A stretch of DNA of 28,761 nucleotides from CAZPYT01 sp964590955 (GTDB lineage: Bacteria; Patescibacteriota; WWE3; UBA101185; UBA10185): contig CAZPYT010000011.1 in NCBI GenBank assembly GCA_964590955.1, positions 1-28,761 of the forward strand, written 5' to 3'. Numbering within the stretch: the first letter of the stretch is position 1; each line of letters opens with the position of its first letter. Shown one piece after another: positions 1 through 7,896 of the stretch. The notes beneath the pieces were generated by a model, which did no database searches, was not told the DNA's origin, and saw only the letters and a list, made by a program, of their open reading frames with translations. A program made the position numbers and the translations under genes.

Positions 1-956
1 AAGTTCAACCCAAATGAAGAAGGCCCGGTTGCAAGAGTGGGGTAGTCCTGGACTGTTTCTGATGCGATAATCCATGATTCTCGAACCGGCAGAACCAGTT
101 CATCAGGATATGATTCATTTCTGACGAGGTCTCTAGTGGTTGGAAGCAATACAACCAATGTAATGGCTGCAAGTGTACCACCGGCCATAGTTAGGAATAC
201 AGTATTTTCCATTATCTTTTTGTAGCTAATGAAGAATACAATTCCAACTAAACCAACTCCCATAACAACCCAGCCCGGTAAGATACTGACTAAAACCACT
301 AAAAAGTAGTTTATAACAGTGCTTACAAGCAGCATTGCTTTCTTCTGCATATTATCTTCGTACATGAGCATTGCGACTGCTATTACAGTTGCCAGAGCTG
401 CCATAACTACAGTTGTAGTTACAGATCCGGTTAACGTAAAGGTTGCTAGCCTAAAGTATCTAGCACTACCAATATAGATGTTGTAATAGCTTAGGATTGC
501 AACAAAGCTCGAAAGAGTAATACCTCCAACTAATGCCATAAGTGCAGATTTCATTGCACCCCTGCTCTTTAGATTACCGCTGACTAAATAATAGAAAGCG
601 TATAAAACTAAAACGCCGAATAAGCTAGGGAACCATCTTCCCTGACTTCCAAAGATGCTGTTTGTTTTGTTTATTGCAAAGATTGTAGATAGTACGACTG
701 ACACTACAAATAAAAACAACGAAAAATCCATCGTGGATTTTGTTATCCCTACTTTTTTGGTCTCGATTATCTTAAAAGTCCATGCCAGCATCAGCAGAAG
801 TGTAGCTGTGGCTAAAAGCATTAGCTTGTTGAATTCGAAGAACTCAGAAGTTGTTGCCAGAAAGAATACAGGCATCAAAAAGGCTAGTCCGAGAGGGATA
901 ATATTGAAAAGATTATCCACTATCATTCCCAGTCTGTTTGGTTCTCTTTCATTCAT
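1..956 (-). CDS. Partial polytopic membrane protein, O-antigen-ligase-like
   Basis: An open frame runs without a stop from an ATG at 956 to the window edge, 318 codons, so the C-terminus is missing. The product begins MNEREPNRLGMIVDNLFNI and has about eight or nine strongly hydrophobic segments separated by short polar loops, as in polymerase/ligase proteins of the bacterial cell envelope. Near residues 293-318 it reads RESWIIASETVQDYPTL followed by GPSSF. This resembles the conserved stretch before the large periplasmic loop of the O-antigen ligase/Wzy_C superfamily (typically W..A...f.d.PlfG.GpG.F). The family acts on lipid-linked glycans outside the membrane; a role in cell-surface glycan or glycoprotein ligation is inference. 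No clear Shine-Dalgarno precedes the ATG. The start is supported by the long hydrophobic protein beginning right after it. Confidence 0.6.
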   Translation of the reverse strand, partial: MNEREPNRLGMIVDNLFNIIPLGLAFLMPVFFLATTSEFFEFNKLMLLATATLLLMLAWTFKIIETKKVGITKSTMDFSLFLFVVSVVLSTIFAINKTNSIFGSQGRWFPSLFGVLVLYAFYYLVSGNLKSRGAMKSALMALVGGITLSSFVAILSYYNIYIGSARYFRLATFTLTGSVTTTVVMAALATVIAVAMLMYEDNMQKKAMLLVSTVINYFLVVLVSILPGWVVMGVGLVGIVFFISYKKIMENTVFLTMAGGTLAAITLVVLLPTTRDLVRNESYPDELVLPVRESWIIASETVQDYPTLATGPSSFGLN

Positions 957-1288
957 AATCTATTGTTAGGACAGATTTACAGGTGGCATACGCCAACGCC
1001 ATTTCTTACTGGCTGCGATTTTTAGTTAACACTTATCTAAAAGCACCTTTTACCAAATTATGTATCCGGTTTTTATTGCAGTGGTAATTCGCACGCAAAT
1101 TTGAAGTCTAAACTAAATCAGGCAGACGGTGGACCTGGATTTGGTGATACCGCATTGTAAATGCCTACTACCTTAACTTAATACTTTTCATAATTGATCA
1201 TATAATCATCAATTAGAGTGTAAAAAAATTGTGCTGTATAGGTTGTTAAATGTCAAGAAGTATATTTCCCGTTACGGGAACACTGGAA
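957..1288. other. Intergenic region with a possible promoter for the upstream membrane protein
   Basis: This 332-bp gap lies between two minus-strand genes. On the minus strand it holds a perfect TTGACA (1256-1251), a 17-nt spacer and CACAAT (1233-1228), which would give a leader of about 260 nt to the ATG at 956. A short perfect hairpin (TTCCCG, loop of 3, CGGGAA; 1266-1280) sits just after the stop of the 1289-1954 gene but has no T-run, so it is only a weak terminator candidate. I see no open frame of note and no RNA gene. Confidence 0.4.
1228..1256 (-). promoter_or_regulatory. Candidate sigma-70-type promoter
   Basis: Read on the minus strand: TTGACA at 1256-1251, 17 nt, CACAAT at 1233-1228. 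The -35 matches consensus fully; the -10 matches at only four of six positions. It would drive the 956 membrane gene through a long leader. Confidence 0.35.
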
Positions 1289-1954
1289 TTATTTGCTTAT
1301 CCACCAACTAAATTCTGTGTTATCGAATACAGGTGCATCTAATTCTACATAAAAACCTTTTTGAGGCTCTACTTTCGATACCCAAAATCTAGTAGCGGGA
1401 GAATAGCTCTGATTAAAGGTTACATAAACCCTTGAGCCCGTGGTAATATTTTGGTTTTTTACAAATATTCTGTTTTTATCTGCAGGTACAAAGGAATTGC
1501 CACTATCTATAATGAATGCCGGTACGTTTGTATCATTAATGCTTTGTACAGTAGTTGTCTTTGATTTAGATAAATTAATTACATTAAGCTCATTTAATAG
1601 TATAAGAAACAGCATTGATAGGATCATATAAGAAATTACTTTGTTTTTAAACTCCTGAGTATTAAGTCTTTCGTAAAGAGTTTGCATCTTATTCTTTGAA
1701 TTTATCTTTTTTGCAATCTGATCGTTGTTAAGCCCGCTTTGTTTAAGTTTTTCTATAAGAATCAATCTTTCAAGTACCCATTTAGGATAGTGTCCTTTAA
1801 CATCTCCTGTTTTACTTTTTCTACGTACCATGTTTGGAAGCCATCCTATTTTAGTATAGTATCTAAGCCTGTTGTAAGGGTCGCCTTTACCAAGCTCAAC
1901 ACCGGCCTTTTTTGCTGTCTTTATTAGCTTTTCTATTTCAATTAGATTATCCAT
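1289..1954 (-). CDS. Membrane-tethered MerR-like regulator with surface-type C-terminal domain
   Basis: The 221-residue product has three parts. Residues about 25-100 resemble a MerR-type winged helix: a YNRLRYYTKIGWLP stretch, then GHYPKWVLERLILIEKLKQS, the pattern expected of the wing and second helix pair. Residues 106-121 (VISYMILSMLFLILLN) are a single membrane helix. Residues 145-221 form a beta-rich tail ending F-S-W-W-I. That tail resembles the extreme C-terminus of the fibre-like protein at 26270-28761. The order (cytoplasmic DNA-binding domain, one helix, extracytoplasmic domain) is that of ToxR/CadC-type one-component regulators, so a role in sensing an envelope signal is inferred. 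No conserved thiols or effector pocket can be assigned. An extended -10 box lies 8 nt upstream of the ATG. The stop is TAA. Confidence 0.65.
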   Translation of the reverse strand: MDNLIEIEKLIKTAKKAGVELGKGDPYNRLRYYTKIGWLPNMVRRKSKTGDVKGHYPKWVLERLILIEKLKQSGLNNDQIAKKINSKNKMQTLYERLNTQEFKNKVISYMILSMLFLILLNELNVINLSKSKTTTVQSINDTNVPAFIIDSGNSFVPADKNRIFVKNQNITTGSRVYVTFNQSYSPATRFWVSKVEPQKGFYVELDAPVFDNTEFSWWISK

Positions 1955-1962
1955 TGCAAATT

Positions 1963-1971
1963 ATTATACCA
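1963..1971 (-). promoter_or_regulatory. Extended -10 box of the MerR-like gene
   Basis: On the minus strand TGGTATAAT (1971-1963) is a perfect extended -10. Only 8 nt separate it from the ATG at 1954, so transcription should begin within a few bases of the start codon. No -35 match is obvious and there is no room for a Shine-Dalgarno site. Confidence 0.6.
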
Positions 1972-2006
1972 AATTTAATTATCATATCCATACTCTTTAT
2001 AATTAG

Positions 2007-2035
2007 TTGAATTGTCTCAATAGATGTTGTATATT
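2007..2035 (+). promoter_or_regulatory. Promoter of the ArsR-type gene
   Basis: TTGAAT (2007-2012), a 17-nt spacer and TATATT (2030-2035), followed after 6 nt by an ATG at 2042. The spacing predicts a transcript starting at or next to that ATG. This is the main reason to prefer the 2042 start over the in-frame ATG at 2024, which lies between the two promoter boxes. Confidence 0.55.
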
Positions 2036-2041
2036 GAACTA

Positions 2042-2335
2042 ATGAATCAGGATAAGCTTTCGAAAGCATTTTCAGATAGAAACAGGATCAAAATACTCAA
2101 ATTTTTAAGTGAAGGTCCTCAAAATGTCAGTTCAGTTGCTGAAAAGTTGAATGTTGAAGAAAATCTTGCATCTCATCATTTGCGAGTTCTCGCATCTATT
2201 GGTTTCTTAAAAAATAGTAAAAAAGGTAGAGAAGTGTTTTACAAAATAAACGACACGAAATTTATCTCCTTTATAAAAGACTTAAAAAAGAATCCAACAT
2301 TTAAAGAGATTCTTATAAAATCCCTAGAAGAATAA
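2042..2335 (+). CDS. ArsR/SmtB-type winged-helix transcriptional regulator
   Basis: A 97-residue protein starting MNQDKLSKAFSDRNR. The sequence follows the ArsR fold: SDRNRIKILKFLSEGPQNVS (helices 2-3), VAEKLNVEENLASHHLRVLA (recognition helix, with the family hallmark S-H-H-L-x-x-L), then GFLKNSKKGREVFYKI (the beta wing). It lacks the Cys/His metal-binding boxes of classical ArsR/SmtB sensors, so what it senses is unknown. An in-frame ATG at 2024 would add six residues, but it lies inside the promoter. The gene is the first of a rightward run leading into the competence genes; whether it controls them is inference. Divergent from the MerR-like regulator, it shares an 87-bp control region with it. 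Confidence 0.85.
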   Translation: MNQDKLSKAFSDRNRIKILKFLSEGPQNVSSVAEKLNVEENLASHHLRVLASIGFLKNSKKGREVFYKINDTKFISFIKDLKKNPTFKEILIKSLEE

Positions 2336-2488
2336 AAACTGCAATAAAAATGCGGGAATAAAATACGCAGGCCATTATAAAGAGCTGCTGACTTAAACAA
2401 GTGCGGGAAATAAGCGGTAAAAGTACTTGCTATTTTCCATAGACTTTTATATCTACAAAACAAATTTCCAATAAGATAAAAATGAATA

Positions 2489-3145
2489 GTGAAGAAAATG
2501 GAAGTTGAAGTATATGAAGAGACAAAAACTAAAAAAGATAAGTTTATGTATGTGGTATTCATCATATTATTAGTGATTTTATTGTTATGCCTATATTATT
2601 TTCAGAGCAATAAGAAACATAATGAATTTGAAATAAAGGAGGTAGCACAAAATGGAGATGCAACATTTATAAATATTATTAAAGTTGAAGTATCAGGTGC
2701 AATAAACAATCCGGGAATATATGAAGTGGAGAATACCGCACGCATCGCCGACCTGATTGCTCAGGCCGGTGGAATTTCTGATGACGCTCAAATGGAGTGG
2801 GTTACAAAAAAACTTAATATTGCTCAATACTTAGAGGATACGCAAAAGTTATATATTCCTTTTAAATGGGAAATAAGCGATATGAAAATTGTTGATACAC
2901 TAGCAAAAACCGAAAAAGCAGCGAATAGCAATGACTTATCTGAACTAGAAGAAAGCAAAGAAGTGTCTAAAGTTAATCTAAATACAAGCTCTGTTGAAGA
3001 ACTGGATACGTTACCAGGTATAGGTTTGGTTTATGCCCAAAAAATTATTGATAACAGACCTTACGAAAATATTGAAGATTTTAAAGTTAAAGTAAAGCTT
3101 TCTGAATCAACAATGAATAAAATAGTTGACTTGGTTAGCCTTTAG
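2489..3145 (+). CDS. comEA: ComEA-like DNA-uptake receptor
   Basis: 218 residues. Residues 19-40 form one membrane helix, so the rest is extracytoplasmic. Residues about 63-125 form an SLBB-type domain (IKVEVSGAINNPGIYEV, then IADLIAQAGGI). Residues 160-218 are a helix-hairpin-helix DNA-binding domain (VNLNTSSVEELDTLPGIG, then AQKIIDNRPYENIEDF). This is the full ComEA domain order. In natural transformation ComEA binds double-stranded DNA outside the membrane and hands it to the ComEC channel, whose gene begins 3 nt downstream. The start is GTG at 2489; an in-frame ATG at 2498 is the alternative. No Shine-Dalgarno site is clear. Stop TAG. Confidence 0.9.
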   Translation: MKKMEVEVYEETKTKKDKFMYVVFIILLVILLLCLYYFQSNKKHNEFEIKEVAQNGDATFINIIKVEVSGAINNPGIYEVENTARIADLIAQAGGISDDAQMEWVTKKLNIAQYLEDTQKLYIPFKWEISDMKIVDTLAKTEKAANSNDLSELEESKEVSKVNLNTSSVEELDTLPGIGLVYAQKIIDNRPYENIEDFKVKVKLSESTMNKIVDLVSL

Positions 3146-3148
3146 AAA

Positions 3149-4150
3149 ATGAAAACCACTTCATATCTTGTTTATACAGTGTTGATGCTTGTTGTTTTTA
3201 TCAGAGTAATTGCCGTTTGTGGTCTTACGCTTTCCTTATGTAGTAGCTCTTCCGGTTATCGTACTCAAGAGTCCGCTGATGTATTCTGGAATTTCAAACA
3301 ATCCATAACAGAAAGAATATTTAGTGATTTTCCCAGTCCGCATGCAGAATTATTGTTGGGAATGACGCTAGGAGTTGACGCTTTTGACCGTTTACCGATT
3401 TTTAGCGAAATGCTTCGAAATACGGGCACAATACATGTAGTAGTAGTTTCAGGCTATAACGTTACCTTAGTATTTAACCTTGTTATTAGTGTTATTGGAA
3501 GCTTCTACAAACGTCAAAACTTAATAATCGCCCTCATCTGTACATTGTTGTTTTCGATTTTGTCTGGATTTGAACCGCCCGTAGTTCGTGCATGGTTGAT
3601 GGGTAGCATATTAGTTTATGCCAAATACCTGGGAGTTAAGATAAACACTTTATTAGTGTTAATTTTTACGGGGTTAGTTTTGTTAGTAATTTATCCTCAC
3701 TATATTATAAGCTTGAGTTTTTGGTTAAGTTTTTCTGCAACATTAAGCCTTATGCTTTTTGATATTCCACTATTCAACACTGTATCCGAGTCTGCCTTTA
3801 TTGATGATTTGAAGTCAACCCTTGCCGCACAAATTTTGGTATGGCCTTTAATATCATATTTTTTTGGGCAAGTAAGCCTTATCAGTCCTATCGTAAATAT
3901 GCTTGTACTCTGGACTATCCCTATTTCAACAATATTAGGAAGCGCCTATGTAATGCTTTATGTTTTACATATAAGATTTTTGCTTAATCCTTTAGCCCAG
4001 CTTTCATATTTTCTGTTGGATTATTTTGTTTTTCTTGTAGAGCAGTTTTCCACGATTAAATTTGGCAGTGTTCCTGTAGCAATTCCTCTATCCGTGATGG
4101 TCGCATATTACCTTCTTGTATTTTTTTATATCTATAGGAAAAGCAAGTGA
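3149..4150 (+). CDS. comEC: ComEC/Rec2 competence channel domain (stand-alone)
   Basis: 333 residues with about eight to nine membrane helices. The central signature SPHAELLLGMTLG, then LRNTGTIHVVVVSGYNVTLV, matches the ComEC competence domain (usual form G..H.lvvSG.hv). ComEC transports single-stranded DNA across the cytoplasmic membrane. A classical ComEC also carries an N-terminal OB-like domain and a C-terminal metallo-beta-lactamase domain in one chain. Here the OB part is absent or very short and the lactamase domain is a separate reading frame. The TGA stop (4148-4150) overlaps the GTG start of the next frame (4147), a sign of translational coupling. The split layout suggests the channel and nuclease-like parts are made as separate proteins. 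Confidence 0.85.
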   Translation: MKTTSYLVYTVLMLVVFIRVIAVCGLTLSLCSSSSGYRTQESADVFWNFKQSITERIFSDFPSPHAELLLGMTLGVDAFDRLPIFSEMLRNTGTIHVVVVSGYNVTLVFNLVISVIGSFYKRQNLIIALICTLLFSILSGFEPPVVRAWLMGSILVYAKYLGVKINTLLVLIFTGLVLLVIYPHYIISLSFWLSFSATLSLMLFDIPLFNTVSESAFIDDLKSTLAAQILVWPLISYFFGQVSLISPIVNMLVLWTIPISTILGSAYVMLYVLHIRFLLNPLAQLSYFLLDYFVFLVEQFSTIKFGSVPVAIPLSVMVAYYLLVFFYIYRKSK

Positions 4151-4446
4151 AATACTATTTCTATTTGCTGTTGTTGCTTGTTCAGATAGTTCTTAAAAAT
4201 ATAATCTATAACAAGCCCGGATATAGCCTAATCTTGGATATGTTTGATGTCGGTCAGGGGGATTCACTGCTTATCCGTGCTGCTGATAATTATAAAGTAC
4301 TGATAGACGGGGGAGGTGATAATGAAGTTTCCCGGTACATTAATCATTATCAGCTCATGAATACCTGTAGTTTAGATTTAGTTATTCTTACTCATGCCCA
4401 CGCAGATCATTTGGTTGGATTAAATCGCGTATTGCAGAACTGCTGA
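4147..4446 (+). CDS. ComEC metallo-beta-lactamase domain, N-terminal half, ends at in-frame TGA
   Basis: 99 codons from a GTG that overlaps the comEC stop. After an N-terminal hydrophobic stretch (YYFYLLLLLVQIVL) the sequence follows the ComEC lactamase domain: LDMFDVGQGDSLLIR, a DGGG turn, then LVILTHAHADHLVGLN, which holds the metal-binding HxHxDH motif. The frame stops at TGA (4444-4446), after LNRVLQNC, where the domain should continue. The missing half follows immediately in the same frame (4447-4956). Alone this fragment lacks the later metal ligands and should not be an active hydrolase. Readthrough, reinitiation, a true nonsense mutation and a base-calling error are all open. Extracytoplasmic location is expected from the family. 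Confidence 0.75.
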   Translation: MKYYFYLLLLLVQIVLKNIIYNKPGYSLILDMFDVGQGDSLLIRAADNYKVLIDGGGDNEVSRYINHYQLMNTCSLDLVILTHAHADHLVGLNRVLQNC

Positions 4447-4956
4447 GTGTCCCGTGTAATGTATCCTGATACCGAATTTCCTGCGTCTAGAGAATTTGAG
4501 CTTTGGCTAAGAATGATTGAAGATATTAACAGGTTTGTTCCTGTTCCAAATAAAGATTATCATGTTTCTAATGTCTCCTTACAGTTTCTAAACCCGCCTC
4601 GGCGCGCGCTATCCAATATAAATAATAGTTCTGTAGTATTTCTACTAAAGTCAGGAAATTTTAGCGCTTTATTTACAGGGGATATTGAAAGAGATGGTTT
4701 TTCTGACATTAAAATATCTCAATTACAAAACTTATATGATGGAAGACTTTCTGTGCTGAAAGTTCCTCATCATGGGGGCAGCAGTTCATTATCTGAAAAC
4801 ATTGCAGAGCTTAATCCCGTACAATGTCTTATGTCTGTGGGAGTTAATAATAGATATAATCATCCGCATGCTAATGTGCTTTCTTTTTACGAAAGTATCG
4901 GATGTTCTGTGGTGCGTACAGATATATCGGGATCTGTAGCTATTCTGGTAAAATAG
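4447..4956 (+). pseudogene. ComEC metallo-beta-lactamase domain, C-terminal half
   Basis: 169 codons in the same frame as 4147-4446, beginning at the codon directly after its TGA; the first codon is GTG, so reinitiation is conceivable. The sequence completes the ComEC lactamase fold: VSRVMYPDTEF, LKSGNFSALFTGDIE (metal-binding Asp), LKVPHHGGSSSLS (metal-binding His), and NRYNHPHANVLSFYE. The HxHxDH motif is in the preceding frame, so the metal site is divided between the two frames. No Shine-Dalgarno site precedes the GTG. Composition and codon use look unbroken across the TGA, so any loss of function would be recent. It is labelled a broken gene for that reason, but a functional two-piece or readthrough protein is not excluded. 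The stop is TAG, 4 nt before the argS start. Confidence 0.6.
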
Positions 4957-4960
4957 AAGA

Positions 4961-6826
4961 ATGAATTATGTAAATATGCTGGAAGAATCACTAAAAAATA
5001 TAATACGGGATTTATACAATATTGAGGTAACTTCAGTAGAGTTTACACATCCTGATTTATCTGCACATGGTGACTTGTCTACTAATTTGGCCTTTACAGT
5101 GGCGAAAATTGTTAAGCAAAAACCGTATGAGATTGCCAGAACAGTGTGTTATGAGTTAGAAAATATAGGACTTGTTGCCAAACTTACACAAGAAAACGTT
5201 CAAATATTCGAAAAGTTAGAAGCATTGCAACCGGGGTTTATAAACGCACATTATACTGTCGAATGGTTAAAATTATTACCCAAAATGTACTCGAAAAATG
5301 GTATGTGCTACGGGATGCCATTTATTTACACCAATTCAAAAATAATAGTTGAGTATACTGACCCTAATCCGTTTAAAATATTTCACATCGGACACTTGAT
5401 GACAAACACAATAGGCGAGTCTCTGGCAAGAATTTATAAAAAACTCGGGGCGGATGTTAGACGAGCAAATTATCAAGGTGATGTGGGGATGCATGTTTCT
5501 AAGTCTATTTGGGGCGCTGTTAAAAATTTGGAAGAAAGCGGCTTAACCATAGCAGATTTAGAACTCGAAACTCTTGATATAAGAGTCGATTTTTTAGGAA
5601 AAAGCTATTCTAGGGGCGCACAGGCCTTCAAAGAAAATGATATAGCCCAAAAAGAAATAAAGGCGTTGAATTCATTAATATTTTCAATTGCTCAGGATTA
5701 TAACTACAAGGAAAAAGGACAGAAGAAGGTTTTAGATTATTCTAAACTATTTGATGTCTCGGCGCTGCCCTTTGACAAAAAACTGGTTGAAACTTTATAT
5801 CTTGCAGGGCGTAGATGGAGCCTTGATTATTTTGAAACATTATACAAGAGATTGGGAACTAAATTCGATTTTTATTATTTTGAGAGCAACGTAGCTGAGC
5901 AGGGATACACTTTTGTAATGGATAACCTCAAAAACGGGATATTTGAGAAAGATGCAGATTCAGTTATTTACAGAGGAGAGCGCGAGGGTTTGCATACCAG
6001 GGTATTTATAAATTCATTTGGTCTTCCGGTCTATGAAGCGAAAGATCTAGGACTAGCTTTTGTGAAATATAGCGATTTCAAATACGATAAGTCTATTATA
6101 GTGACTGCAAATGAAATCAACTCATATTTTGAGGTAGTACTTAATGCCATGAGTAAGATAAATCCTGAACTGGCAGCAAAGACAACCCATATAGGCCACG
6201 GTCTAATGAAACTTAAAGAAGGAAAAATGTCTTCACGAACAGGAAACATAGTTGGTGGTGACGCGTTATTGAATGATCTAAAAGATGAGGTGATCAAAAA
6301 AATGAAAGAATCTTCAACGAGCTCTGTTCCCCAAGGGGAAATTTCCGATACCGCCGATAAAATTGCTGTCGCATCAATTAAATATCAAATATTAAAGAGT
6401 GGAATTGGCAACGATATTGTTTATGATCGCGATAGCATTTTAAGTCTTTCTGGAAATACAGGATCTTATATTTTATACACTTACTCACGAGTAGCCTCGT
6501 TGAAGCGCTTGTATAATTCTGAAGACTATATTGATACAACCTGTGACGATGTCGAATTAAACCCGGTTGAAAGGGAGTTGCTCCGTCACCTGACAAGATT
6601 TTCAGATACCGTAGTTCTTTCTGCTCAAAGGTTATCGCCAAATCTAATTGCTGCGCATATATATCAATTGTGTCAGATATACAATAAGTATTATTCTGAG
6701 ACTCCTATTATAAAGAGTGATGATGCCCTGTTAAAAAGGTATCGAGTTCTTTTATCCCATGTGGTTGGATTACAGATAGAAGAGGGTTTGGATTTGCTTG
6801 GTATCAATGTAGTCGATAGAATGTGA
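4961..6826 (+). CDS. argS: Arginyl-tRNA synthetase
   Basis: 621 residues. Charges tRNA-Arg with arginine in the cytoplasm, using ATP. The N-terminal additional domain includes SAHGDLSTNLAFTVAKI (residues about 34-50). The class I catalytic core carries DPNPFKIFHIGHLM, with HIGH at 142-145, and KMSSRTGN near residue 422, the two signature motifs. The C-terminal helical anticodon-binding domain ends in GLDLLGINVVDRM, close to the usual ArgRS ending in RM. Length is normal for the family. It starts 4 nt after the lactamase frame and its TGA overlaps the possible GTG start of the next gene, so all three may share a transcript. A tRNA-Arg(CCU), one of its substrates, lies at 11686. Confidence 0.95.
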   Translation: MNYVNMLEESLKNIIRDLYNIEVTSVEFTHPDLSAHGDLSTNLAFTVAKIVKQKPYEIARTVCYELENIGLVAKLTQENVQIFEKLEALQPGFINAHYTVEWLKLLPKMYSKNGMCYGMPFIYTNSKIIVEYTDPNPFKIFHIGHLMTNTIGESLARIYKKLGADVRRANYQGDVGMHVSKSIWGAVKNLEESGLTIADLELETLDIRVDFLGKSYSRGAQAFKENDIAQKEIKALNSLIFSIAQDYNYKEKGQKKVLDYSKLFDVSALPFDKKLVETLYLAGRRWSLDYFETLYKRLGTKFDFYYFESNVAEQGYTFVMDNLKNGIFEKDADSVIYRGEREGLHTRVFINSFGLPVYEAKDLGLAFVKYSDFKYDKSIIVTANEINSYFEVVLNAMSKINPELAAKTTHIGHGLMKLKEGKMSSRTGNIVGGDALLNDLKDEVIKKMKESSTSSVPQGEISDTADKIAVASIKYQILKSGIGNDIVYDRDSILSLSGNTGSYILYTYSRVASLKRLYNSEDYIDTTCDDVELNPVERELLRHLTRFSDTVVLSAQRLSPNLIAAHIYQLCQIYNKYYSETPIIKSDDALLKRYRVLLSHVVGLQIEEGLDLLGINVVDRM

Positions 6827-7896
6827 TTATAATGTTTAGTTTTAAGAAAAAGAAAAGGGCAAGCCCAAAAAAATCTCTGTCTCGAAGACTTTTTAGGTCG
6901 GTTGTGTCAGTTATTGTATTAACAGCCTTTGTACTTGGATTATCATTAACAGTTAGTAAGCTTGCTAAATTGGATACTGGATCCTCCATTAAGGCTGCTG
7001 CCTCGTTTTTGACCAGGATCGGACTTCCGGAAAATGCTGCAGAAACTGCAGAGCAGGTAGCCGGAGATTTTGCTGAAAGGTTGTTGAGTACGAACATAGC
7101 CCCTTCAAAAAATTATGAAGAACAGCAATTAACAGGTCCTTCAGTTCAAACACAGGTAGATGAAGAATCTGCTGCTTATGCAGACTCTCGTCAGTTGCTT
7201 TTTAAAGTTGCACTGATAGGGGATTCAGAAGAAAATTTTGAAAATTTAAAAAAAGCTCTGGATAAAATCAGTACACTGACTGTGCATTCGGTTTTTTTCC
7301 TTGGCGATTATACAAAACTGGGAGAATTGGATGCCCTATATTCTGCCAGAGAGCTTATGAATGATAGCGATCTGATATATTATTCACTTCCGGGAGATCG
7401 AGATTTATATCAGTCAGTTGGGGAAAAAAATTACAACACGGTCTTTGGCATACCGGAAGTAAGTGTGCAAATAGGTCCCGTCAAATTTGTCATGCTTGAC
7501 AACAGCACCAATTACACACCAATTCCTAAAGACAAGATAGGACAATATAAGACTGAGATAAAAGATGCTAACTTTGTAATTTCGTCACAGCCTTTATATC
7601 ATCCATTGGCATCATATGGGAAACCGGTCATGGGTTTAGTACAGGGTGAGGAAGTTAAAGAAGTCAAAGACCAGGCAAACGATCTTCTCAGTTGGATAAG
7701 AGATTCTGAAGTAAAAGCAATAGTATCCGGGGATCATCACACATATAGTCGTAATGCTGACACTGAGAGATCGAATTTGGAACATATCGTCATAGGCGCT
7801 GTAACTCCTGAGAAAGCAAGCCAAAGCAAAACAAGTATTACAATACTATCTATTTATGAGGATATGAGTTATGTGGTTGAAGAAATTCCTTTTTAA
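6823..7896 (+). CDS. Membrane-anchored, degenerate calcineurin-like metallophosphoesterase
   Basis: 357 residues. A very basic N-terminus (FKKKKRASPKKSLSRRLFR) precedes one membrane helix at about 28-47, so the domain is probably outside the cell. From residue 125 the order of motifs follows the calcineurin-like phosphoesterases: FKVALIGDS (motif I, where D-x-H is expected), VFFLGDYTKLGE (GD motif), YSLPGDRDLY (GNHD position), SSQPLYHP (His), and VSGDHHTYS (GHxH position, here GDHH). Several metal ligands are altered: the first motif lacks the His and GNHD is GDRD. Activity is therefore doubtful, and a binding role is possible. GTG at 6823 overlaps the argS TGA; ATG at 6832 is an equally good start. 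TAA ends the gene, with a weak hairpin (7897-7913) beyond. Confidence 0.65.
   Translation: MIIMFSFKKKKRASPKKSLSRRLFRSVVSVIVLTAFVLGLSLTVSKLAKLDTGSSIKAAASFLTRIGLPENAAETAEQVAGDFAERLLSTNIAPSKNYEEQQLTGPSVQTQVDEESAAYADSRQLLFKVALIGDSEENFENLKKALDKISTLTVHSVFFLGDYTKLGELDALYSARELMNDSDLIYYSLPGDRDLYQSVGEKNYNTVFGIPEVSVQIGPVKFVMLDNSTNYTPIPKDKIGQYKTEIKDANFVISSQPLYHPLASYGKPVMGLVQGEEVKEVKDQANDLLSWIRDSEVKAIVSGDHHTYSRNADTERSNLEHIVIGAVTPEKASQSKTSITILSIYEDMSYVVEEIPF

Noticed and set aside
655..969. Plus-strand frame of 104 codons
   Set aside because: It is antisense to a longer, clearly membrane-protein-like frame on the minus strand that runs off the window edge.
2024..2041. Upstream ATG adding six residues to the ArsR-type protein
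   Set aside because: It lies between the -35 and -10 boxes of the best promoter, so it would not be on the transcript.
4444..4446. TGA read as glycine (alternative genetic code 25)
   Set aside because: comEC, argS, mreB, galT, the 149-aa gene and the surface-protein gene all end properly at TGA, and long genes are otherwise uninterrupted, so TGA is a stop in this genome.
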